A stretch of DNA of 64,000 nucleotides from Cladocopium goreaui (GCA_947184155.2 CAMXCT020003724.1:487793-551792), one strand, 5' to 3'. Counted from the first letter of the stretch, positions 22,443-34,316 are shown. Translations and numbers: made by a program. Notes: generated from the letters alone by a model not told the origin.

Positions 22443-25400
22443 GAATTTGCCACCTTGCTGCATCCGAGACCTCATGCTTTTGCTTGACCAACACTATGCG
22501 AAAGGATTTCCAGCATGGATGATGGATGCTCGAGTTTTGCCTGTGTCCAAGCAACAGGGGGCTACATCACCGAAATACACCAGACCAATCACAATTTTGC
22601 CCATAATTTATCGCCTTTGGAGTAGGGTATTAGCACGAAAAATTCTTGATGCCTGGAAGTACCAACTTTCTGATTCCATAACAGGCTTTGTGCCAGGTCG
22701 AAACTCCCTTGATTTTGTATACCGTATGCAACTCCATTTGGAGGCAACTCAGCATGGACATTGCCAACAACACTGGGGAGGCATCACCCTGGATTTAACC
22801 AAATGTTTTAATACCTTACCCCAAGAACCCCTTTGCCACATTCTCATAAGATTGGGGGTGCCAACAAGACTGGCGCAACAGTGGATCAAATCACTGCACA
22901 ACATGCAGAGACACTGGCAAGTGCATGGCCAGTTACACCCGGTAGAACTCGCCACTACGGGAGTGCCAGAAGGGGATTCTCTTTCAGTGACAGCAATGTT
23001 GGCCATCAACCAGCTGTGGACAGGCTTGCTGAATCATCCTAACTTGCGGCTCCATGCCTTCGCAGATAATTGGGCCTATGCAACTTTTGATGCAACCATG
23101 CACATGCCAACCATTGCCTTCCTCCAAAAAATTGCAGCCGCCATGGCGCTGACCATAGATTGGGGGAAAACTTGGGGATGGAGCACTGATAGCCAACATA
23201 AAGACGCCCTAAAACAAGCAGCTAATGCACTTTTGCCGCCAGACACCACCATCCAACAGGTAGGACATGCCAGAGAGTTGGGCTACATCATGCATTATCG
23301 ACAGCAACCATTCAGAGGAACTCAGAAAGAGAGACATGCGCAGGCCTTGAAGAGGCTCAAAAAATTACAGCACGCAGACTATACATTGGAAGAAAAATCC
23401 CATATCATCTCAGCTGCAGCACTCACAAAGGCACTCTTTGGTACCCATATGTACCAATGTGGAGACAGATATTACACTCAACTAAGGTCTGCGATTGCAC
23501 GAGCGTTTGTAGGTGATCACCACAATGTCCAGAGCCACATTGCTTGCACATGTTTGTCCAAAATGAATTGTGACCCAGAACATCACACTATTGCACAGGC
23601 CATTAGAGCCGCCAGACACTTTTTGCTTCATGCAGATCCTTCAGATTGTGAACTATTTCTCGCCCTTGCAGTGAAAACCGACATCAGGGCGAGCAAAGTG
23701 TTGGGGCCAGCAACTGCTTTCCACGCCTATATCTCCAAATTAGGATGGGGGATAAATAAGCAAGGGGATTTGTATGTTTCTGCCACTCAAACCCTTAACT
23801 TGCTTCATAGTAACCTTGACACCATTCTGGATGCAGTTGACCATGCATGGATGGCAAATGTGTCACTTAGCATCTCCAACCGAAAGGGGATGTCCAACAT
23901 TCCGACACCAGATAGACAGCGATCGCGCAAAGCTATCGCCAAGCTGCCACAGACCCAGCAACAGATGGTTGCCATAGACATGACTGCTGGATTTATGCTC
24001 AATGACCAAAAAAGGCATTTCGATCCAGACCAACCGTTGCAGTGCGAGTTTTGTGACGCTACTGACACAGCTAAGCACAGAGTATTGGAGTGTCCCGCTA
24101 CTCAGGTCATCAGAGAGCCACACCAAAAAGCATGCGCATTTCTTGAAACATATGATGAAATTCATACCATGCTCCCTCTCGCCTACAAAGATCCTGAGAT
24201 TGAATTTTGTCATATTCTTTTGCAGACCATGCCGCCGCCTCAAATTTTTCAGCCACCATTTGGTTTTGTGGACTTTATCTACACTGATGGTTCCTGTAAA
24301 CACCCTAAAGAAATTGAGACTAGGATGGCAACCTATGCAGTTGTATACCCACATGTATCCTTGCACGCTCTTCCCACGAGCAAGCTTACAGACATACCAT
24401 GGCTGCTTGACCATGCATTCACAACTGTTGCGGTCTCTCATGTGCAGGGTATACAGACAGTTGACAGAGTGGAATTGACAGCGGCGGTCCTCAGTCATGA
24501 ACTGAAAAAATCAGCAGTAGTTGTCACGGATAGTCAATATGTCGTTGATTGTCATTTGTTGGTAATGAATAATCGTGATGTCCGCACTCTCCACAAGAGA
24601 CCCAATTATGACCTGCTAAAAAGATTGCATGCACTCTACTGGAGCGAAAACCAACGCTTGCGCGTACAAAAAATTAAAGCTCACCAAGAGCTCGAGCCAG
24701 CACATCCGGATTTCATGCACAGGCTAGGTAATGCAGTAGCTGACCATGCAGCACAACTGGCACAAACTCGCTTGGCGCGACCACTGACACATAAGATGGA
24801 TGAATTGAGAAAACAGCAGCTTTACTTTGATGAACACCTTCTCTTGCAGCTTCAGATGCGAGCAGACTTGGCGTGTATGCGAGCACGACTGATTAAGGAC
24901 GAAATCAACTATGTGGACCCAGACCGACCTAAGCAGCTATTATACGATTGGAATCCAGCAGAAGTCCGACAGTTTACAATCTCAGATGATCTCCAATATG
25001 TAGCACATGCAAGTAGGTGGGGAACAGGGTACACAGCGATGCTCATGGCATGGACTCAAACTCTACAGTGGCCACTTGAACCTGACACCAATAAACCACC
25101 AACTGGAGTTTCTTGGGTTGAACTTGCAGTAAATTTTTTGCTTACCACTGGGCGGAGCATTCCGCTCAACATCAGAGAAGAAGGACAATCGAGATACAAA
25201 AATGAGGAAGATAACCCTGGCTTTGACATGAGGGCTCACTGCTTCACACGGATGGTCAACAGCTTTCGAGATTCTTTAGCACATCTACAATATCTGGTCC
25301 AACATGATATCATGCCCACGATGACTCCTCACAAAGTAAAATCGATTTGCGTGCTGGGCAGTAAACACTTGAAACAGGGCATTGCATACAGACCCATCAT

Positions 25401-25781
25401 GCTGAAACAAAGGGAAACTCTGGACGTTTTGATGAAGTTTCTTCAGCCCACTGAAACAGGTGAGGCTCCGACATTCCGGAATCACCCGGACCTGCCATTT
25501 TGTACACCAGTTATTTTTTCTGAGTTGCCAGATCCCGCAGACAATACGTTAGCGGATCGCAGCAGAAGATACAATCAACGCCGACGAGAAATCCGAATGA
25601 CCAGATCCTGAAAATGAATATCCTGGTTTTTATCCGTCGTCTAGTTTTTTGACTTCAACATACATAACTACTAAGGTTTGTGTGTCTCACCCGATCTGAT
25701 CTGAGGATTCTCTAAGGCCTATGGACTACGGACCGGTTCATGTCTGCTCGCGGGGCATGGGCCGGGGAAACGGAAGAGGAG
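22443..25781 (+). mobile_element. 5'-truncated LINE-like retrotransposon insertion
   Basis: The insert lies exactly between two identical 93 bp direct repeats. It carries one long reading frame (RT, Cys/His motif, RNase H) and a 170 bp 3' tail ending GGGGAAACGGAAGAGGAG. There is no poly(A) tail and no terminal repeat. No endonuclease domain is present, consistent with 5' truncation during target-primed reverse transcription. Identical flanks and an unbroken frame suggest a recent insertion. Confidence 0.88.
22447..25611 (+). CDS. LINE-like reverse transcriptase with RNase H
   Basis: About 1054 residues, no stop. The frame opens at the insertion border (a stop at 22411 lies in the target), so the TTG at 22447 is not a true start; the first in-frame ATG is at 22474. 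Numbering from 22447: RT motifs RPITILPIIYRLWSRVLARK near 46-65, first catalytic Asp in TLDLTKCF near 115, GVPEGDSL near 172, and the active-site box AFADNW near 204-209, where the usual second Asp is Asn. A Cys/His motif C-x2-C-x8-H-x4-C lies near 532-549. RNase H follows with D (YTDGS, near 612), E (VELTA, 675), D (TDSQYV, 694), H (KAHQ, 745) and D (VADHAA, about 765), a complete catalytic set. The last 250 residues are not recognised. Catalysis needs testing given the Asn. Confidence 0.9.
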   Translation: MPPCCIRDLMLLLDQHYAKGFPAWMMDARVLPVSKQQGATSPKYTRPITILPIIYRLWSRVLARKILDAWKYQLSDSITGFVPGRNSLDFVYRMQLHLEATQHGHCQQHWGGITLDLTKCFNTLPQEPLCHILIRLGVPTRLAQQWIKSLHNMQRHWQVHGQLHPVELATTGVPEGDSLSVTAMLAINQLWTGLLNHPNLRLHAFADNWAYATFDATMHMPTIAFLQKIAAAMALTIDWGKTWGWSTDSQHKDALKQAANALLPPDTTIQQVGHARELGYIMHYRQQPFRGTQKERHAQALKRLKKLQHADYTLEEKSHIISAAALTKALFGTHMYQCGDRYYTQLRSAIARAFVGDHHNVQSHIACTCLSKMNCDPEHHTIAQAIRAARHFLLHADPSDCELFLALAVKTDIRASKVLGPATAFHAYISKLGWGINKQGDLYVSATQTLNLLHSNLDTILDAVDHAWMANVSLSISNRKGMSNIPTPDRQRSRKAIAKLPQTQQQMVAIDMTAGFMLNDQKRHFDPDQPLQCEFCDATDTAKHRVLECPATQVIREPHQKACAFLETYDEIHTMLPLAYKDPEIEFCHILLQTMPPPQIFQPPFGFVDFIYTDGSCKHPKEIETRMATYAVVYPHVSLHALPTSKLTDIPWLLDHAFTTVAVSHVQGIQTVDRVELTAAVLSHELKKSAVVVTDSQYVVDCHLLVMNNRDVRTLHKRPNYDLLKRLHALYWSENQRLRVQKIKAHQELEPAHPDFMHRLGNAVADHAAQLAQTRLARPLTHKMDELRKQQLYFDEHLLLQLQMRADLACMRARLIKDEINYVDPDRPKQLLYDWNPAEVRQFTISDDLQYVAHASRWGTGYTAMLMAWTQTLQWPLEPDTNKPPTGVSWVELAVNFLLTTGRSIPLNIREEGQSRYKNEEDNPGFDMRAHCFTRMVNSFRDSLAHLQYLVQHDIMPTMTPHKVKSICVLGSKHLKQGIAYRPIMLKQRETLDVLMKFLQPTETGEAPTFRNHPDLPFCTPVIFSELPDPADNTLADRSRRYNQRRREIRMTRS

Positions 25782-25874
25782 TGGCCGAACTATTCAGGTT
25801 CGTGAAATATTGTAATTTACCCAGATCAATGATGAATGAAGTTAATTACTGGGATCAATTACTTATTTACTGAA
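25782..25874 (+). repeat. 93 bp direct repeat, right copy (LINE target duplication)
   Basis: Starts TGGCCGAAC right after the LINE 3' tail and ends TTATTTACTGAA, after which the flank becomes the family B element. Confidence 0.92.
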
Positions 25875-25877
25875 TAA

Positions 25878-25990
25878 CTAGTTGGTGCTTTGGAACATGA
25901 ATGGATTATGACTTTCCATTCAGTTGGGAATTTGATTATCCCAACTGACGAAGTCATATTTTTCAGAGGGGTAGGTCAACCACCAACCAG
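25878..25990. repeat. Family B inverted-repeat element
   Basis: Left end decayed (CTAGTTGGTGCTTTGGAACA), right end CCACCAACCAG. Contains CATTCAGTTGGGAATTTGAT and CCCAACTGACGAAGTCATAT. This element and the sequence to 26085 closely match 41413-41620. Confidence 0.85.
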
Positions 25991-26626
25991 TACTAACTAG
26001 TTATAACAATTATTGGTATATAGTGAGTATAACTATGGTATTATCATTTTTCAATTTAATAACTATAATTATTGTATCCTAGCTATATAACAATGATGAT
26101 GATTATGATCCAGATCATAAACCGTCCCTTAAAATCAGCATATTTTTAGTTGGTGGTCTACCAAAAAAACCAGTTACTGAAAATAACTCATGATCAACGA
26201 TCAATGATTGAATGATATCGATGGATCCATGAAGGTAACGTGGGACCAGGTCCTGAGGTCCTGAAGTCCTCCTGTCTTTTCAGGATGCTGAGTTTCCCGT
26301 GGATCCCCCAAGGAATTATCCCTGGGAAAAACCGCAAAGAGTGATAGATGGTGCCAAAATTGGTGCCAATCCGCAACAACTTATTAGAATCCATACTATT
26401 CAGTGTCAAAAAGGTTATACTGTTATACTAGTATCCTAACAAATAACAATGATGGTACATACGAATATATATATATATATATACATAATTATATAACCTA
26501 TAACAGGTTAGTTCGACAAACCATGATTCAGCTGTACATAGCATCACCTCTCAAAACTCACATAGAATCCCCAAGAAATATCATATCACCCCATATTTTC
26601 GCATCTTTTTCCATCGTTTTTGGCAG

Positions 26627-26714
26627 GTCTACCAGGATCTTCGTTCCGTCTTCAACTGCAATGCCAACCAGCTCTGTGGCACCTGCGTCTTGGACGTCAT
26701 GGAGGCGCCGCCCC
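26627..26714 (+). CDS. Putative coding exon, Cys-containing, unknown gene
   Basis: Acceptor TTTTTGGCAG, 29 codons reading VYQDLRSVFNCNANQLCGTC and then VLDVMEAPP plus one base, donor GTGAAA. Strongly protein-like. No family recognised. Confidence 0.55.
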
Positions 26715-26971
26715 GTGAAAACCCATGGTTTTTCTGAAGGTTTTTCCAAGAAAACCCAATCCAATGAGTGATATGTTCAGTTGTTTTTTTTGGTGCTGAT
26801 GGAGGATGGCTGGTCATTGAAAAATGGTGTTTGATGGTGTTTTGACATATATATTTTTTTGGCTGAGGCTTCTCCAGGGTACTTTTCTGATCTTTTCTCA
26901 AGAAAAACCATATGAATCTACTATACATTGATATTCTCAACAAAGAATCTCAACAAACAGTTGGGTACGAG

Positions 26972-27083
26972 TACCCTCTGGTAAACTAACATAGCTATGG
27001 AAAGATCCACCATTTTTAATGGGAAAATCTACTATTTCTATGGCCATTTTTAATAGCAAACTGTTAGACATAACCAGAGGGTA
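26972..27083. repeat. Family A palindromic element
   Basis: 112 bp, TACCCTCTGGTAAACTAACA to CATAACCAGAGGGTA. The right arm has CATAACC in place of TTTACC. Confidence 0.9.
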
Positions 27084-27234
27084 GCTGAAGTGTCTTTTTT
27101 CCCATCCAAAGCCTGCCATTGGATGCTTGGCATCGGCCAGGGTGGAGACAACTTGACAGCTGGGAGTCTCAAAAAAACCACCGACGACTGGCTGGGGAGA
27201 TGATTCAGGTGGCCATCATGGGATATCTAATTGG

Positions 27235-27340
27235 TACCCTCTGGTTAACTAACAGTTTGCTATTGAAAATGGCCATTAATAGTGGATTTTCCCATTAAAC
27301 ATGGTGATGTTCCATAGCTATGTTAGTTTACCAGAGGGTA
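27235..27340. repeat. Family A palindromic element
   Basis: 106 bp, TACCCTCTGGTTAACTAACA to TTAGTTTACCAGAGGGTA. Only 151 bp after the previous copy. Confidence 0.92.
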
Positions 27341-27790
27341 TATTCACCAAATATCCATTGGGATTAGATATGATATACCGATATGATTAGATATTCACCA
27401 AATTACCAACAATTGGTAAGATCATATATAATATACCAACATTTTGGGATATGAGAAAGCCAGAGTTCAATATCCATTCTTTTCCACCAGGTCACCAACT
27501 AGGAATTGATGATCGAGAAATTGCACGAGTTAGTGATTTTGGGCTCCCTCCCAACTTCGTGAGATCGTCTGGTCGAATCGATCTAAGGCACCTGGACATA
27601 CCTTTAAAGAGCTTGGCTTTTTGCTGGGATGAGTTATGACTGATGATTGGTCACTTAGGTCACTTAACTACACTTAACTGTTATGATCAATGATGAATTT
27701 TGAGACAGACCTGCAGCTACTTATTACAAAAGCTGAAGAAAACACTTCTACCGATTTCACAGGGCTTGCCGTGCCGTCGCTTCGACTCAG

Positions 27791-27864
27791 GTCCGCTCGG
27801 TGAATGAGGCAGCGGTGATGGCTGCGAACCCACCCAGCTTCAGGCCGGGCTGGACGGGCTGGAC
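27791..27864 (+). CDS. Putative coding exon, unknown gene
   Basis: Acceptor CGACTCAG, reads VRSVNEAAVMAANPPSFRPG and then WTGW. Only this frame stays open. Donor GTGGTT is likely but a later GTCACT is possible. Confidence 0.4.
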
Positions 27865-27915
27865 GTGGTTTTGTCTCAACATGGGCGAGTGGGCAGTCAC
27901 TCTTGCTGATAAAAA

Positions 27916-28010
27916 CATATATATATATATACATACATACATACATACATGCATGCATGCATGCATGCATGCATGCATCCATCCATCCATCCATCCATAC
28001 AATTGCATAC
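27916..28010. repeat. Compound microsatellite ATAC-ATGC-ATCC
   Basis: (TA)n, then about 5 ATAC, 7 ATGC and 5 ATCC units in succession. Confidence 0.95.
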
Positions 28011-28229
28011 AATTGTATACATAATATGACAAAATCTGATATAATATTGTATAAAATCATATAATATCATACAATCAAAGGCCAGATGTTGTTGGTGGAG
28101 GCGATGGCTGGTAATCACTGTGGGACTTCATGAGGGTAAAAAACGCCGCGGCAGGTTGTGTTGCAACATCGATGTTTATGGAGATGTGACTGTGAGGCGA
28201 GAGATCTGTGAGTCGCGATGATGTTCAGA

Positions 28230-28325
28230 TACCCTCTGGTAAACATACAAAAAACTATGGAAAATCACCATTTTCAATTCAAAAATCCACTATTTCCATG
28301 GTCATTTTCAATAGCGATGTTAAAT
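28230..28325. repeat. Family A element with decayed right end
   Basis: Left TACCCTCTGGTAAACATACA is present; the right side reaches AATAGCGATGTTAAATGAAT but lacks CCAGAGGGTA. Confidence 0.6.
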
Positions 28326-28650
28326 GAATCCATAATCCCTAGTACCACTTACTTGTGCTGAACGTAGGGAATGAGGGAATGATCCACTGGCTAACTTTCA
28401 ATATTTTTTTCCCAGCAACCCCCATTCCCATCCATTCCCTACTAAGCAGCAGTAAGACCAGAGGGATGTGACTTATTTTTTTGCGGAAATCCATGACTGG
28501 GAAATCCATGACTGGGATTATTTATCTGTTAGGGGCCATGAAACAAGCCATCGCAAACATGGCTGGGAAATCCCAATGGCGCGACATCTGGCTGGGAAAT
28601 CATCGACATCCGCGGGATTTCCCCAGTTTCGGGGTGCAGCAAGACTTGGG

Positions 28651-28771
28651 CCCGGCCTGGTAAACGTTAACCAAAAAACGATGGAAAGATCCACCATTTT
28701 CTAGCTGGGTAAATCCATTATTTCGACTGGGCCATTTTCAATAGCAAACTGCAAACGTTTACCAGAGGGTA
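28651..28771. repeat. Family A element, variant left end
   Basis: Left end CCCGGCCTGGTAAACGTTAA keeps CTGGTAAAC although the outer TACCCT is lost; right end AACGTTTACCAGAGGGTA is intact. Confidence 0.75.
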
Positions 28772-29302
28772 AACTTCGTGGATCATCTGGGTGTCAAAGT
28801 GTCAAAGTTGCCGAATTCTCGAAACTGGTTGAAAGAAAAATCTACGGTTGAACCCCCAAAGCATTAGTGCGTAAAGATTAGGGTTTCCGGAAAAATGTCC
28901 TGCCCAATCCATTGACTTTCCGGGATTCCACAAAAAGAGGCCACGGAGAAGCCGACACTTTGTGGCTGTTACTTCCCCATAGCCAACCAGCCAACCAATC
29001 CTTGGTGAAGTTTCCGTTGTGTCTGTTGAACCCCCAGGTTGGGGCTATGGTCCACATTTTTGATGGCATTTCTGTTGAGATGGTCCATTCAAGAGCACCT
29101 CAGTGTTGTCGAAACCGTAGAAACACCACTTTTCCTTGCTGAGATCATGATTTCGATGTATGTTTAGACTTATATGTGGAATTATGTGGATATGTATTAA
29201 ATTTCAAATCATACTTTACTATACATTATATGTATGTATAATAACATATAATATGTATGTAACATATGCAATGTGATGTGAAGCCCAAAGCTCGACCTGC
29301 AG

Positions 29303-29352
29303 GTTGCGACCCCGCGGTGTGAAGTATGGCGGCGGCACCAGCTGATTGGACG
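29303..29352 (+). CDS. Putative small coding exon
   Basis: Acceptor ACCTGCAG, reads VATPRCEVWRRHQLIG plus two bases, donor GTGAGA. Another frame is open for most of the exon. Confidence 0.35.
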
Positions 29353-29385
29353 GTGAGATTTTTAACCGCTAAAAAATGGTGATGT

Positions 29386-29498
29386 AATAGGGAGTTAATT
29401 AACATAGACCCTGAAAATCACCAATTTTTCATGGTTTCACTAGTCTTCCAACCCCCATCTGCCAGGGTCTATGTTAATTTACCAGAGGGTAATAGGGA
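29386..29498. repeat. Family A variant with flanking TAATAGGGAG
   Basis: Left side TAATAGGGAGTTAATTAACA, right side ATGTTAATTTACCAGAGGGT followed by AATAGGGAGTTT. AATAGGGAGTT occurs on both sides, possibly a target duplication or an altered TIR. Confidence 0.5.
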
Positions 29499-30723
29499 GT
29501 TTATAGGATCTGAACTCTCCAGCCATGTCGTGGTCGTTGCGCCGCGGTAGCGTTGTTCACGGCCCCAAAATCAACCTCCAAGGTTGACATGACGTTTGCA
29601 TCACGAAATGCGTAGCACCAAATCCAATGCTGGTGGAAACATGGTGAAAGGAGTTTTTTTTTGTGAGTTGAATCTCATTTTCCCTATCACCTGCATTGTA
29701 GATCTGGTTTTGGGACACATTTTTCAAGATATCCCTCTTGAGACATCAGTGATGCAACGGTAGGAGGCTTCGGTCACTGAACAAATGAGCCCTGGGCTTC
29801 CAAGACGAAGTGACAGTGGAGGATTTTCCAAGATGTTCATTTGGGGCTTTCTGAAAATGGGGGATCCCCGGGCCCCAATGTCTGGGATATCCAAACGCTT
29901 GGAGAAAGCGGGAAATAACTGATCCCCGACCAGACCATCATGACTTTCGGGTTAACCGTTACGACCAGATCTGGAAAAAGCGCCATGCCAACGCCTTTCT
30001 TTTTTGTTTGGAAGCGCTTGGAATTGTTTTAGACCTGGGAAAGTGTCAACCAGACACTCCCTGTGGAGGATTCTCCCCTCCAGACACTCCCAGCTGACCG
30101 TAAAATGCGGATTTTCCTGGCAGTGGGCCTAGGAAATGTGCACTCCAGGAACCGTAAGTGGTTTTACATCTAGCAACCCCGAAAAAGATGCCCATTATTG
30201 TGTTTCCGGGATGGTAATATGGTATAGATGCTGTTTACCGTCGTATATTTCCAGATTTCCCACTTTTCTATCTACTTTGGGGTTGCTATATTACGGTATT
30301 TACAAATGCCATGGGATTGTTTAGCACCGCTTGGCCAAGATCTTCAAGTGCCTGCAGCCTTTTGGACGGTGGAAAAACAGGACTCTGCTCCTACTGACTG
30401 TGGTGAGTTGCAAGGTGTTCCATGGGTTTCTGACCCCAACTGAACCCAACGCGGCCTATTTTGCAGATCAGAAATCAAACCTTTGGTCTCCCATGAGAAC
30501 TCTACATCATTTTCAAGACCCCCAAAAAACCTACACCCAAAAACTGGCGGGGCCCTACAAGTTTAAATGTGTTGTGTTGCGGATTTGTTTTTTTTGGGGG
30601 TGGTTCCAGCTCTTAACATGGGCAATTCATAGTCAATCACTCTGGTGGGGCGTCCCTCATTGCCATGGCGACTGGAACTGTCGGGAGCCACAGCGCGTGT
30701 TGGCCAAATATGGGCCCAAATAG

Positions 30724-30870
30724 ATACCCTCCGGTCATGAAACGTGGCAATCGAAAATCCCGAACTAAGTGGAGGTTTTAATGGTTCAATTGGAGAATCA
30801 TCTATAGAATCATCTACAATTGGCGGAATTTTCCGTTGCCACTTTTGACTACCAGAAGGCATTTCAATTG
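30724..30870. repeat. Degenerate family-A-like element
   Basis: TACCCTCCGGTCATGAAACG at the left and TTGCCACTTTTGACTACCAG at the right pair partially. Confidence 0.4.
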
Positions 30871-31680
30871 TGTGTGTTGGTTTGTAACCCCCATGATACA
30901 ACAACTAGTTCGATATATCTACTATAAATCCTAGCTATAGTTCTAAACCAACTTGGGTCTGCGGGCCCCAGGAATCGTAAGTGGGTAAATAACATGTAGT
31001 AACCACATGAAATATCTCAGTTCTATATGGGACATCCCCAGGTACATATGGATCAGTGGAGTTTTTTTTCCCACTCAGCAACTTGGACTGTCTCTGAGAG
31101 TCAGGAATTGTCAAGCAACACCAGAGTACCAATGAACGGAAAAAAACATGAACATGTATTTTTTTCTCATCTCGAGGCAATTGATGAGCAGCAACTGTTC
31201 TAATGATCCCACTCACATAGGTTCTGTGTCAACTCGGAATTCTTTTGATGGTTTTGTCTTAGGAATCGTTTCCCGCACATAGGATACATAGGAGTAAGCT
31301 TAAAAATTGACCTTCAAATCCAGTTGAAACTCCAGTTGACCCAAGAAACGCCGTTAGGTGACCCCATCGCCGCCCCCAGATTTGCTGTTGCAGGCGGGTG
31401 ATCCAATCTTATCCGTGAATCATAGCGACAAAGGGTGGGGGATATGGATTCTTTGACCTCTAGGAATCTACCGAGTTTTCCCCCCTTTTGTATCTTGGTT
31501 GTCTTGGGAGCATGAAGGGGGGAAGTTCATCCATGGGAGTCAACTGTGACATCGTAGCTGAGGCTTGGACTAAGTCCCTAACTTCCCCAAAAGATGTCGA
31601 GCTGGATTAGATCTCATCGCTGCAGTTGGGGCAGAACAAGAATCTTTCATGGTTACTATATCCCTATTATATCCCTAATA

Positions 31681-31773
31681 TGTTGGTTTGGAACATGTTT
31701 TATTTTTCCATATATTGGGAATAATAGTCCCAACTGAATAATCTTTTTCAGAGGGGTTGAAACCACCAACCAG
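31681..31773. repeat. Family B element, decayed left end
   Basis: TGTTGGTTTGGAACATGTTT to GAAACCACCAACCAG, with TTGGGAATAATAGTCCCAAC in the centre. Confidence 0.75.
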
Positions 31774-31939
31774 TATCCCTAATATGTTCCTATCAATTAA
31801 CCCAGGCCTTGTGAATGGTATTCTCCCTATGAATCTCAATGAATCCCAATTTTACTTCTCCCTATTCCTATTATTCTAGCCATATTTTATAGCCTATAAT
31901 ATAGTTTATGATATATCCCGTAAATATCCCTATTAATAA

Positions 31940-32045
31940 TACCCTCTGGTAATTTAACATAGCTATTGACAATGACCATTTATAGTGGATTTTCCCATTA
32001 AAAATGGTGGATCTTTCCATAGTTATGTTAGCTTACCAGAGGGTA
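31940..32045. repeat. Family A palindromic element
   Basis: TACCCTCTGGTAATTTAACA to a CTTACCAGAG...GGGTA right end; about 106 bp. Confidence 0.9.
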
Positions 32046-33084
32046 GTTGATAACTATCCTATCCCAAGCGCAACATCTCCCTATTCTTTGGCAGCCCACT
32101 CCTGATGGAAGCCTTGGGCTCCACCGTTTCCGCAGGTGGAACAGGAGATTGCGAAGCTGATCCTGGCCAATGCCCAGGTTGAAAAGGGCTAAGTAGGGTG
32201 GAAACGCAAGAAACGTGGCTTGCGAAAAAAGGAGGTTACACATTCGCGGGAAAGCTAGGTTACAACATCTATCAACAGATGGGTTATTGGTTAAAAAAAA
32301 ACCTATAAATTGTTCCATGATAGAAACATGATTGGTGAATTGGGGACAATTCTACGGACACCTATCAACTAAGTTAGTATTTTCATCAGGATTTTTCTTG
32401 GTGATTCCATGCGGCTCTTCCCGGGGATGAATGATCAACACATCAATGGGGAAGTTCACTCAGTCACTGGGCATATTTGGCTACCAGTTACTGAGTAGCT
32501 TTGATCGTTTGATCATGTTTGATCAGCAAAGTGAGGCTTTTGGGAACCAGACTAGGGATTATGGGAGAAAATTCCCCGAGTTTTCTTTGATCCCTCCATT
32601 TTGACCATGGTGAGTTACGTCCTTTTGTTGATCAGCAGCCGGTTTCCGTTTCGTCATGGGCCAATGGGTGTACCAGCCATCATCCAAGTCATGGAGTTCA
32701 CATTTCAATGGTCCATTTACAGCAAGAAAATCCCAGGATGTATACTCCATTTTTTTTGCATAGAATCCCAATTTTGCGGCTGATTTGCTGGGAAAAAAAT
32801 CAGTTCAATCGCATCAAACATCACACATTGCCATTTCGCTGCTTATATCCCCATTGTAAACCCAGATTTGGTGCAGACCGATGTCGGCCCTCAAGGTCCT
32901 GGCCAAGCGCTGCGCGGAAGCGTGCGTGCAGCAGGCAAAGTGGTGATGAATAGGGGTACCGTACCCCCCTTAATCATGAAGAAAAATGACTACTCTAGCA
33001 TTAAAACCACTGAAATTTAGGACCCCCCCCATCGGATTTTGAACAAAAGTCCTTAAATCAAACCATTGCTCCCTGGTTGTTCCA

Positions 33085-33148
33085 GGTTTGGGCTGCGGCG
33101 TCTTCGCAGGTCTGGATGCAGACGGAGAATGCTTTATGTTACATTCGG
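33085..33148 (+). CDS. Possible coding exon, frame ambiguous
   Basis: Acceptor TTGTTCCAG and donor GTGAGT flank a stretch readable as LGCGVFAGLDADGECFMLHS or as VWAAASSQVWMQTENALCYI. A weaker exon-like stretch lies at 32868-32937. Confidence 0.3.
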
Positions 33149-34204
33149 TGAGTGAAAAAATCTTTGAAGTCCTACAAACTTATACATCTATAGATTATCT
33201 ATAGTTTGCCCCATGTTTTTGTTATGATATATTTTTGCAAAGGGTTTGTGCCAAAATAGGAAGGCTTTAAGACAACATATATACCCAGTTCGGAATAGCG
33301 ATTTGATGAAACCGTGAGTTCTGAACTTTTTTTCGAACAAACCCTGGAACAACAAATTCTTTTTTGGGGAGGGTTTACTATATTCTCTTCACTCCTCCAA
33401 ACTTGGAGATTTGACATAATTCCGCTCTCCAAAAATTGGTGATCTGATAAGATTCAACTTTCTTGTCAAAAATCTTGAGCTGCAAACGTAGATTCGAAAA
33501 TCACACCAATTTCATGGGATCCCCATCATTTTTCCTATGAGAATTGACATTTTGTTTTTATTTTCACCCCATTTTTAGACAAAATCCAGATGCCTCCTAT
33601 GACTCTTGTGGGTTGTATTCCCATGTTTGATCCATACCCATTTGTACGTTGCAGCTTCTTGCAGACAGAAACCTGCATGTTTTACCTCCGGCAGCCATGC
33701 TCTATTTTTCCAATGCAACGACCATTATTTTTTGTTTTTTTTGTTTGCTTAAAAAAAGATCTATGAACCGAAACCCTATATTCTCTGTGCTCTTTTGGCT
33801 CATAACATCAATCGGTTTGTTTCGAAACCCATCTAACCCATGAGTAACTCCAGTCGCAAAGTTTACCTCCTAAAGGATTGTATGATACGGTGGATGGTTG
33901 CCAAATCCGATAAACCACCAAAAGGATGGTTGAAACCCTATAAACAATGGGATGATTACCACCTATCAGCTGGTGCAGGATTTCTTCCATCCACAGTATA
34001 ACATAGTAATACATAATATATCGTGTGAGTAGGAGTAGTTAATGAGATAGTTGTATAATGACCATTGTATGACAAATTAACGTGGCAAAAACATGCTTGT
34101 TCATTGGTCTATAATTCCACGTTGGCAGAATCATGGTATAAAGCTTTTTCAGTTTATGCTGGTCTTAAGTTCTCCCAACCAGACATATTTTCCCATGGAT
34201 TTGT

Positions 34205-34291
34205 TACCCTCTGGTAAACCAACATAACTATTGAACATGGCCCCATTGAAAATGGTGATTTTCCATAGTTATGTTAGTTTACCAGAGGGTA
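34205..34291. repeat. Family A palindromic element, short form
   Basis: 87 bp, TACCCTCTGGTAAACCAACA to TTAGTTTACCAGAGGGTA. The centre is shortened. Confidence 0.9.
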
Positions 34292-34316
34292 TCATGGTTT
34301 ACGGTTTCTTCATTGG

